A stretch of 7,474 bases of DNA from NCBI GenBank assembly GCA_041744735.1, contig JBGTKH010000651.1:1-7474 (forward strand). The letters run 5' to 3'. Positions within the stretch are counted from its first letter, which is position 1; each line of letters begins with the position of its first letter. Under the pieces are notes generated by a model. That model was not told where the DNA came from. It did not search any database and saw only the letters and a program-made list of their open reading frames with translations. The translations under genes were made by a program, and so were the position numbers. Below are positions 1 to 5,627 of this stretch, piece by piece. This DNA comes from JBGTKH01 sp041744735 (GTDB taxonomy: Bacteria > Planctomycetota > Planctomycetia > Pirellulales > Pirellulaceae).

Positions 1-1
1 G

Positions 2-397
2 GAAGAGCGCGTTGCCAATTATGCCAGCTCGGGACGACAAGCCATTGACCGTCGCTTGGCCGAATTGGATGAAGAATGGGATATTGAGCGTTTGCTCGAG
101 GCCAACGCAGCTACACTCTCACTAGTTGGGTTGGCGCTCGGCGCAACGGTAAACCGCAAATGGTTCCTGTTTCCCGGCGTGATCGCGGCATTTCTGCTGC
201 TGCACGCTGTCCAGGGATGGTGTCCTCCGGTTCCGGTTTTCCGGCGAATGGGCGTCCGCACGGCGGCCGAAATCGACGAGGAGCGGTACGCACTCAAAGC
301 ACTGCGCGGCGATTTTCGTAATATTTCACACGATAACGGGGACGGGCAGGGCGTCCCCCAGGCACTGGCAGCGGCGCGTCAACAGGCAACAAATTGA
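2..397 (+). CDS. DUF2892 (YgaP-like) two-helix membrane protein, 3' part
   Basis: The reading frame is open from the first bases of the window to TGA 395-397, giving 131 residues, so the true start lies upstream. TTG 56 is a possible internal start but is unlikely, because the residues before it (codons from position 2) continue the same charged, helical character. After a charged N-terminal part (LDEEWDIERLLEAN) come two hydrophobic helices, SLVGLALGATV and WFLFPGVIAAFLLLHAV, and then QGWCPPVPVFRRMGVRT. That last pattern, a helix pair followed by a Cys-Pro and 'RRMGxRT', is typical of the DUF2892/YgaP membrane domain, often found with rhodaneses and other sulfur-carrier genes. The C-terminal ~45 residues are hydrophilic. 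The next ORF begins 12 nt downstream, and a DsrE-like gene follows, which supports a sulfur-related operon. The molecular role of this domain is not established; any sulfur function is inferred from context. Confidence 0.82.
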   Translation, partial: EERVANYASSGRQAIDRRLAELDEEWDIERLLEANAATLSLVGLALGATVNRKWFLFPGVIAAFLLLHAVQGWCPPVPVFRRMGVRTAAEIDEERYALKALRGDFRNISHDNGDGQGVPQALAAARQQATN

Positions 398-409
398 GGA
401 GAACCGACG

Positions 410-502
410 ATGTCGTGGGACACTGTATTTTTCGCGGGGTTGTTACTCGTTTTGCTGGTGTTATGGCTAGCGGTGCTGCCGCGATTGGGTGTGCCGACGT
501 GA
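410..502 (+). CDS. Tiny one-helix membrane protein (30 aa), frame continues past its TGA
   Basis: ATG 410 is preceded by a good ribosome binding site (GAGGAGA, 396-402) that overlaps or touches the stop of the DUF2892 gene. The product has a short N-terminus (MSWD), one strongly hydrophobic segment (TVFFAGLLLVLLVLWLAVL) and the ending PRLGVPT before TGA 500-502. I do not recognise a named family. The same frame stays open after this TGA for 35 hydrophilic codons, to a second TGA at 608-610 that overlaps the next ATG. The full frame would then encode 66 residues: a membrane anchor plus a soluble tail containing one Cys (GVGRQCPSG). The short form may be the real product, the TGA may be a nonsense mutation, or it may be read through or decoded as selenocysteine. 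The sequence alone cannot separate these. Confidence 0.5.
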   Translation: MSWDTVFFAGLLLVLLVLWLAVLPRLGVPT

Positions 503-610
503 GGAGTGGGCCGACAGTGCCCGTCGGGTACTTCGATTGAAAAGCGGCAGACACAAGTTCCGTCCGACCGCCAAGCCGAGTATCAACCGGAACAAGTGGA
601 CCTGCCATGA
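503..610 (+). other. In-frame continuation after TGA 500-502 (possible readthrough, Sec or mutated tail)
   Basis: There are 35 sense codons in the frame of the preceding mini-gene. They run from GVGRQCPSG through SIEKRQTQVPSDRQAEYQ to EQVDLP and end at TGA 608-610. This stop shares ATGA with the next ATG at 607, the usual geometry of translational coupling, so ribosomes in this frame would be expected to reach it. The composition is polar and lacks the Arg/Ser-rich look of GC-rich shadow frames. A small stem (511-515 with 523-527, 7-nt loop with G as second base) lies just after the TGA. Confidence 0.4.
511..527 (+). other. Small hairpin just downstream of the in-frame TGA
   Basis: CCGAC (511-515) pairs perfectly with GTCGG (523-527) around the loop AGTGCCC. 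The loop begins 14 nt after the last base of TGA 500-502. Bacterial SECIS elements are small hairpins soon after a UGA with a G early in the loop, and this one has G at loop position 2. The stem is short, and the distance is slightly below the range usually used for prediction. It could be a chance pairing. Confidence 0.25.
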
Positions 611-666
611 GAAACCCGTTCACAACGAAGTCGTGGTCGCCCCAGCGCACGGAGAAAAACTCATGA
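607..666 (+). pseudogene. 19-codon remnant resembling the N-terminus of a YeeE/YedE transporter
   Basis: The ORF reads MRNPFTTKSWSPQRTEKNS and ends at TGA 664-666. The first 12 residues fit, from memory, the start of YeeE/YedE-family membrane proteins, which commonly begin with an NPF..K.WSP pattern followed by a Tyr and the first transmembrane helix. Here the sequence runs straight into QRTEKNS and stops, with no membrane helix. The simplest reading is an internal deletion that joined the first codons to the last ones in frame. YeeE/YedE proteins import thiosulfate or related sulfur compounds and often sit beside DUF2892 and DsrE/TusA genes, which fits the neighbours. Its ATG overlaps the upstream stop and its stop overlaps the DsrE ATG (ATGA at 607-610 and 663-666), so the coupling appears preserved. 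It might instead be a functional coupling mini-ORF. Confidence 0.42.
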
Positions 667-1235
667 GAACTGCAATGGCCGTAGCATTAACCGTGTTGTT
701 GGCGGCGGCAGCCGTTTCCAACCCAACACGTGATCCAAGTTTTCAGCATCCGGTCATCAAGGGACACGGCGGAATTGTCCTTCTGCCCGGTACGGCCCAT
801 CCACCGAAACCAGACTCGAAGGTGGTGCTGGACATCACGTCCGACGAGCTATCGGGCAAAATTCTCAAGGGGTTCGATCGCGCGGCTCTGATGCTCAATC
901 TGTATTCTCAGGCGGGCGCCGGCACTGATAACGGATTGAAAATGGCCATCATCTTGCACGGCCCGGCTACCAAGGCCGCTCTCAGTGACGACGCCTTTGC
1001 CAAACATTCCCAGCCGTACGCCAAGAATCAAGGGGCAACGAAGAACCCCAACCTGGACGTCATACGAGAACTCACGGAGGCGGGCGTGGAGGTTTTCGTT
1101 TGCGGACAGGCGCTGGCCCATCATGGTTACGGTACTGATGAGGTGGCCGACGAAGTCTCCGTGGCCGTGTCAGCAGCCACAGCGAATATCAACTTGCAGA
1201 CGGATGGCTATGCGTACATTCCGTTCCATTCTTGA
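663..1235 (+). CDS. Exported DsrE-like (DsrE/DsrF/YchN fold) protein
   Basis: The product is 190 residues. ATG 663 is chosen because GGAG at 651-654 lies 8 nt upstream and the resulting N-terminus is a clean signal peptide: MRTAM, a hydrophobic core VALTVLLAAAAV, and likely cleavage around residues 18-20. An open frame continues further upstream (to 489), but its residues look non-coding. The mature part has a hydrophobic strand (KVVLDIT), a helix (GFDRAALMLNLY), MAIILHGPATKAAL, and VEVFVCGQAL with a single Cys, Cys147. This is the layout of the DsrE-like fold, in which a Cys at this place carries sulfane sulfur in some members. The tail SAATANINLQTDGYAYIP is also usual for the family. Periplasmic location is inferred from the signal peptide. 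Together with the DUF2892 gene and the transporter remnant, it suggests sulfur-compound handling. The exact partner is unknown. Confidence 0.85.
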   Translation: MRTAMAVALTVLLAAAAVSNPTRDPSFQHPVIKGHGGIVLLPGTAHPPKPDSKVVLDITSDELSGKILKGFDRAALMLNLYSQAGAGTDNGLKMAIILHGPATKAALSDDAFAKHSQPYAKNQGATKNPNLDVIRELTEAGVEVFVCGQALAHHGYGTDEVADEVSVAVSAATANINLQTDGYAYIPFHS

Positions 1236-1590
1236 AACCGTGCTCATCGCGGAAAGAACAAGCCGCCCGACGGCGCCGCGGTGGCTTGCCTGACCTGTCA
1301 ACGATCCTGAAATCTTCGGCATCGGCGCATCGGGAAGTCAACGAAAGTTCGGCGGCACTGCCCAGCGTGGACCGCATCGAAGGAACGTTCGGTCAGCGGC
1401 CGGAGCGGTTTTTGACCGACGCCGGCAACAAAGTTCTGCCTCTCAGCCATGCCCTCCATCGACGTTCCGCTGCCCGCCAAACGTCGCTAAGCACCGTGAT
1501 AGCACTGCATCAAATCAACAGGCCGCTGGGTAGAATAACGGCAGAGACAACGTGTTGGATTGATCCAAGGCGAGCCAGAAGGACGGCGTG
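1236..1590. other. Intergenic region between the DsrE-like gene and the fusion gene
   Basis: I see no intact gene in these 355 bases. The + frame starting at TTG 1232 stays open to 1591, but its ends are Arg/Ser-rich and unlike protein; only its middle looks like a transposase relic (1331-1490). A weak imperfect hairpin joins TCGGTCA (1389-1395) to TGACCGA (1413-1419). A TAGAAT box at 1531-1536 could be a -10 element for the fusion gene, about 55 nt before its ATG, but no convincing -35 accompanies it. Confidence 0.5.
1331..1490 (+). pseudogene. Decayed transposase fragment (IS1182-like DDE region)
   Basis: The frame from 1331 reads REVNESSAALPSVDRIEG and then TFGQRPERFLTDAGN (ending at 1429). 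This resembles the stretch around an aspartate in IS1182-type transposases, where a helix is followed by a 'G.RPE..L.DAG' pattern. After a one-base shift, the next frame (from 1431) reads MPSIDVPLPAKRR and stops at 1488-1490, which could be the following strand of the same domain. No start, no other catalytic acidic residues and no terminal repeats are visible. The identification rests on a short remembered pattern. Confidence 0.35.
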
Positions 1591-4500
1591 ATGAACATCC
1601 TGATGCTGACCAACACTTATCTGCCGCACGTCGGCGGTGTGGCGCGGTCGGTGGAAGCGTTTGCCAACGAGTTTCGGCGGCACGCTCACCGCGTGCTGAT
1701 TGTGGCACCGCAATTTGAAGGTATGTCGGCGGACGAGCAGGACGTGATCCGCATGCCGGCGATTCAGAATTTCAACGGCAGCGACTTTTCCGTGCGGTTG
1801 CCGATTCCGGGACTGTTGATCGCCGCGCTGCGAGACTTTCAGCCGGAGATCATTCACTCGCATCATCCGTTTCTATTGGGCGACACGGCGCTGCGAGTCG
1901 CTGCGCGATGGAATGTGCCGCTGGTCTTCACGCATCACACGATGTACGAAAACTACACGCACTACGTGCCCGGCGATTCCCCGGCGCTGCGGCGGTTTGT
2001 GGTGGATTTGGCCACGGGCTACGCAAACTTGTGCGACCAGATCGTCGCCCCCAGCGAAAGCGTCGCCGCGGTGTTGCGCGAGAGAGGCATTGAGACACCG
2101 ATCGATGTTGTGCCCACGGGCGTCGACACGATACGGTTCGGCGAAGGGAACGGCCAACGTCTTCGCGCCGACGTGGGGATTCCTTCCGACGCGTTTGTCG
2201 TGGGGCACTTAGGGAGGCTAGCTCCGGAAAAGAATTTGCCCTTGTTGGCCGAAGCGGTTTCGACTTTTCTTCGCAAGCATCGTCGGGCTCACTTTCTCCT
2301 GGTCGGGGCGGGACCTTCGGAACAAGAAGTGCGGCGCATCTTCGCGCGCAAGCGGCTGGAGGATCGCCTGCACATGGTCGGAGTTGTCAAAGGCCAGGAA
2401 TTGGTGAACGCGTATCATGCGATGGACGTGTTTGCCTTCGCTTCGCTTAGTGAAACACAGGGCATGGTGCTGACCGAAGCGATGGCCGCCGGCGTGCCGG
2501 TGGTGGCGATCGACGCACCGGGCGCCCGTGAAGTTGTCACCGATGGCCGCAACGGCCGCTTGCTTGCGGGTCAGCAGATACGTCCGTTCGTCGCGGCGCT
2601 GGCGTGGGTTGCCGAGCGAAACGTGGACCAGCGGCTGCAATTGCAACAAGCGGCGTTGAAAACGGCCGAGAGTTTCTCGATGGCTAACTGTGCCCAGCGG
2701 GCGCTGGCCCTTTATCGATCACTGGTGGGCGACACTCCTTCCCAACGTGTCAGCCGCGCAGCCAACGTCGAAGATAGTGCTTGGGGAGCGACGCTGCGTT
2801 TTGTCGACGCCGAATGGAACTTGTGGACCGCGCGAGCCAGTGCGGCGCGGACGGTGCTGCAAGGCAACTATCTGCCGAAGATTCCCGTGCTGGGCTGGCT
2901 GCGGCATACACTGCGACGAATGCGGCGGGCGGTCAGCCGCAACGAGTGGTTAGCTTGGCTGTTGGGTTTACCGCGCAGCGGCGGCACCGCGGCCGAGCCC
3001 GGTCTGATCATGATTCAAATCGACGGCCTGTCGCGCACGCAGTTCGAACACGCCTTGCATCGCCGCTACCTGCCCTTTCTGCGGCGGCTGATAACGCGCG
3101 AAGGCTATCGACTTCAGACGATGTACTCCGGCTTGCCGTCCAGCACGCCGTCGGTGCAAGCCGAATTGTTTTACGGCGTGAAGTCGGCGGTGCCCAGCTT
3201 CAACTTTCGCGATCACGAGACAGGCAAGGTCGTGCGGATGTTCGACGCCGAACCGGCGGCCAAAGTTCAGAAATGGCTGGGCGCACAGGGCCGCGGGTTG
3301 CTCGAAGGGGGCAGCGCCTACTGCGACATCTATTCCGGCGGAGCCACAGAAGCACATTTCTGTGCGGCCACGTTCGGCTGGGGCGATTTCCTGCGGACCG
3401 CCAACCCGCTGTCACTGGCCGCGTTCGTGGCCTTTCACGCGCCCAGCGCACTGCGCATCGCAACGCTGCTGGTCGTCGAGTCGATCCTGGCAGTCGTCGA
3501 TTGCTGCCGCGGCGTCATTGCCGGACAAGACTTGTGGAAGGAGCTGACACTCGTACCAGCCCGAGTCGGCGTCTGCGTGCTGCTGCGCGAAATGATCACC
3601 GCGGGCGCCTGTGTCGACGCCACGCGCGGGTTGCCGGTCATTCACCTGAACCTGTTGGGCTACGACGAACAAGCCCACCGCCGCGGCCCCGGTTCCGCGT
3701 TTGCAATGTGGACGTTGCGGGGAATCGATCGGGCCATCAAGCGAATCTGGGACGCGGCTCAGCGATCGCGGCGTCGCGACTATCACGTTTGGATCTATTC
3801 GGATCATGGACAGGAGCACACGACGCCGTACCCGGTGCTGGCCGGCAAGCCGATTCAAGAGGCAGTCGCGGAAGTACTGCAAATGTCGCACGCGGCCGAC
3901 GAGCATCATCACCGGCGAACTCGCGGCGGCGAGCAGTTTGAACGATCGCAGTGGCTGGGCGGCCATCAATTCCAGAAGTTGATGCAGGGCCGAGTGCCGC
4001 CGTTTGTTTCATCCGATGGCGACCGCGATCAGTCGGTGCTGGTGACGTCGATGGGTCCGATCGGCCACGTGTATACGCCCGAGCCGCTGTCGCCGGAGCA
4101 GGGTGAGGACGCTGCGCGACGATTGGTGGCCGAAGCAAAAGTTCCTCTGGTCTTGGTTTCCGGTGAGGGTGGAAAGTTGATTGCGTGGAACGAGCGTGGG
4201 CGTTTCGAATTACCGCGCGACGCGGCCCAAGTGCTCGGCGGGCAGCATCCGTTTCTCGAAGAGGTCACGGCTGACTTGATCGCTTTGTGCCGGCACCCAG
4301 ACGCTGGGGAACTGCTGATCTCCGGCTGGACGCCGCATGAGAAGTCCATCAGCTTTCCGCAGGAGAACGGGGCCCATGCCGGTCCGGGATTTGAAGAGAC
4401 GCGGGCCTTCGCGCTGCTGCCCGCGGAAATTCCACTGCCGGCGGAAGGACAACTATACCTGCGCCCCGGCGACTTGCGTGAGGAAGCATTCGAAATCCTG

Positions 4501-5283
4501 CACCGGCCCACTCACGCCCCGCGGTCGCGCCGCAAACGCCCGCGGACCGACACGCTGCGGATTCTGACCTACAACGTCCACAGTTGCATCGGACTAGACG
4601 GAAAACTGTCGCCGTCGCGGATCGCGCGGATGATCGCTCAGTGCGAACCGGATATCGTCGCGTTGCAGGAACTGGACGTCGGGCGTGCACACACCCAAGA
4701 GATCGATCAGGCCCACGAGATTGCCCGCGAGCTGGAAATGGAATATCACTTCCAACCCACCGTGCAAGTGGAAGAAGAACAATACGGCAACGCGGTGCTC
4801 AGTTGTTTTCCATTGAAGTTGGTCCACGCCGGCCCATTGCCGCTGCCGCCGGATCGGAAGGACAGCGAACCGCGAGGTGCGATCTGGGTGGCGGTTTCGG
4901 TCAACGGTCAGGAACTGCATTTGATCAACACGCACTTGGGCTTGTCGCCATATGAGCGATTGTTGCAAGTCAACGCCCTGCTGGGCGACCAGTGGCTGGG
5001 CCATCCCGAATTCCGCGAGCCGAGCATAGTGTGCGGTGACTTCAACGCCTTTCCGCGGTCAAAAGTCCACAAGCGACTCTGCAGCCGGCTGCGAGACGCG
5101 CAGTTAAGTCTGGGCAATCACCGGCCGCAGCGCACTTGGTCCAGCCAATACCCAATCGGGCGCATCGACCACGTGTTTCTCAGCAAATCGGTCGAGGTCG
5201 TCGCGATCCAGAGTCCGCGCTCGCAATTGGCCCGCACCGCGTCGGACCATTTGCCGCTAGTAATCGAAGTGCGCGTGAAGTAA
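1591..5283 (+). CDS. Three-domain fusion: GT4 glycosyltransferase, NPP-type phosphodiesterase, EEP hydrolase
   Basis: The product is 1230 residues. ATG 1591 is preferred over GTG 1588 because GAAGGA (1578-1583) is 7 nt away and MNILMLTNTYLPHVGGV is a typical GT4 start. Residues 1-381 form a GT4 enzyme with HHTMYENYTHY (115-125), GRLAPEKN (R209, K214) and the E-x7-E pair E288/E296. The HHT.Y..Y..Y pattern points to the diacylglycerol-glucosyltransferase/MgtA-like branch. Residues 382-470 are a linker. Residues 471-965 are an alkaline-phosphatase/NPP-type domain with all seven site residues visible: D478, nucleophile T519, D692, H696, D738, H739 and H929. Compared with NPP enzymes it has extra sequence, including a hydrophobic stretch at about 607-637. 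A basic linker (971-986) leads to an EEP domain (988-1230) with YNVH, QEL (E1027), GNAVLS, NTHLGL, GDFNA, RIDHVFL and SDHLPL. No signal peptide is seen, so the location is probably cytoplasmic or peripheral to the membrane. A lipid or glycolipid role is inferred; the substrates are unknown. Confidence 0.95.
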   Translation: MNILMLTNTYLPHVGGVARSVEAFANEFRRHAHRVLIVAPQFEGMSADEQDVIRMPAIQNFNGSDFSVRLPIPGLLIAALRDFQPEIIHSHHPFLLGDTALRVAARWNVPLVFTHHTMYENYTHYVPGDSPALRRFVVDLATGYANLCDQIVAPSESVAAVLRERGIETPIDVVPTGVDTIRFGEGNGQRLRADVGIPSDAFVVGHLGRLAPEKNLPLLAEAVSTFLRKHRRAHFLLVGAGPSEQEVRRIFARKRLEDRLHMVGVVKGQELVNAYHAMDVFAFASLSETQGMVLTEAMAAGVPVVAIDAPGAREVVTDGRNGRLLAGQQIRPFVAALAWVAERNVDQRLQLQQAALKTAESFSMANCAQRALALYRSLVGDTPSQRVSRAANVEDSAWGATLRFVDAEWNLWTARASAARTVLQGNYLPKIPVLGWLRHTLRRMRRAVSRNEWLAWLLGLPRSGGTAAEPGLIMIQIDGLSRTQFEHALHRRYLPFLRRLITREGYRLQTMYSGLPSSTPSVQAELFYGVKSAVPSFNFRDHETGKVVRMFDAEPAAKVQKWLGAQGRGLLEGGSAYCDIYSGGATEAHFCAATFGWGDFLRTANPLSLAAFVAFHAPSALRIATLLVVESILAVVDCCRGVIAGQDLWKELTLVPARVGVCVLLREMITAGACVDATRGLPVIHLNLLGYDEQAHRRGPGSAFAMWTLRGIDRAIKRIWDAAQRSRRRDYHVWIYSDHGQEHTTPYPVLAGKPIQEAVAEVLQMSHAADEHHHRRTRGGEQFERSQWLGGHQFQKLMQGRVPPFVSSDGDRDQSVLVTSMGPIGHVYTPEPLSPEQGEDAARRLVAEAKVPLVLVSGEGGKLIAWNERGRFELPRDAAQVLGGQHPFLEEVTADLIALCRHPDAGELLISGWTPHEKSISFPQENGAHAGPGFEETRAFALLPAEIPLPAEGQLYLRPGDLREEAFEILHRPTHAPRSRRKRPRTDTLRILTYNVHSCIGLDGKLSPSRIARMIAQCEPDIVALQELDVGRAHTQEIDQAHEIARELEMEYHFQPTVQVEEEQYGNAVLSCFPLKLVHAGPLPLPPDRKDSEPRGAIWVAVSVNGQELHLINTHLGLSPYERLLQVNALLGDQWLGHPEFREPSIVCGDFNAFPRSKVHKRLCSRLRDAQLSLGNHRPQRTWSSQYPIGRIDHVFLSKSVEVVAIQSPRSQLARTASDHLPLVIEVRVK

Positions 5284-5400
5284 GGCAAGTCCGGCTTATT
5301 AATTTACCCGTAGCCGAAGTCGCCAGACTTTGGAGGATCGGCCAAACTCTGGCGAGTTCGGCTACGCTGATTGGTACGTCCTTATCCGGGACTTGCCTAA
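5281..5400. repeat. MITE-like palindromic element abutting the fusion gene stop
   Basis: The inner arms 5309-5333 and 5342-5366 are complementary over 25 bp with two mismatches, around an 8-base spacer (AGGATCGG). The left arm starts GTAGCCGAAG and the right ends GTTCGGCTACG. Outer inverted repeats AGGCAAGTCC (5283-5292) and GGACTTGCCT (5389-5398) enclose it. TAA stands on both sides (5281-5283, which is the fusion gene stop, and 5398-5400), as a 3-bp target duplication would. There is no ORF inside, so it would depend on enzymes supplied elsewhere. It may also act as a transcription barrier between the convergent genes, although no T-run follows. Confidence 0.7.
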
Positions 5401-5401
5401 T

Positions 5402-5625
5402 GGCGAACGGCCGGCGTAAGCCCAATGCCACTTACTTTGTAGCGGTACGGCGCAAGCCGTCCGGTATTGCACGGCAATCTTGACGCGAAAAACCGGGCGG
5501 CTCGCGCCGCTCCGCTGCCAAAAGGTACTCGCATGGTGCCAAAGTAAGCGGCATTGGGCGTAAGCCGGCTGGTTGGGACGAGCGTGGCGACAACGAGACC
5601 AGCCGCCTTACGCCGGCCGTTCGCC
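5402..5625. repeat. Nested inverted-repeat element between convergent genes
   Basis: A perfect 19-bp inverted repeat (5402-5420 with 5607-5625, core GAACGGCCGGCGTAAG) forms the ends of this 224-bp segment, which stops two bases before the nadA stop codon. Inside, 5420-5439 pairs with 5540-5559 (20 bp, one mismatch), and 5557-5573 pairs with 5598-5614 (17 bp, one mismatch, 24-nt loop). The pairings overlap, so they are alternatives rather than one fold. Small hairpins such as ACGGC-GCAA-GCCGT (5447-5460) lie in the middle. No coding capacity is seen. It looks like a non-autonomous repeat or two overlapping REP-type units. Confidence 0.7.
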
Positions 5626-5627
5626 TC

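Noticed and set aside
489..662. Upstream extension of the DsrE-like gene
   Set aside because: The frame is open, but the added residues show no signal peptide or fold, overlap other ORFs, and separate the strong GGAG site from its natural ATG 663.
1389..1419. Hairpin TCGGTCA/TGACCGA as terminator of the sulfur operon
   Set aside because: The stem is 7 bp with a 17-nt loop; the T-run (1409-1413) lies at the loop's edge rather than after the stem, and the site lies within the transposase-like stretch.
1232..1591. Intact 119-codon gene after the DsrE-like gene
   Set aside because: The TTG start has no ribosome site, and the ends are Arg-rich with no family pattern. Only the middle looks like a transposase relic, which continues in another frame.
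2781..3941. Long + strand frame (386 codons) inside the fusion gene
   Set aside because: Out of frame with intact domains and extremely Arg/Ser/Ala-rich; a composition shadow.
5309..5366. Intrinsic terminator of the fusion gene
   Set aside because: The stem is strong, but no T-run follows on either strand. It is better described as a palindromic repeat that may hinder transcription.
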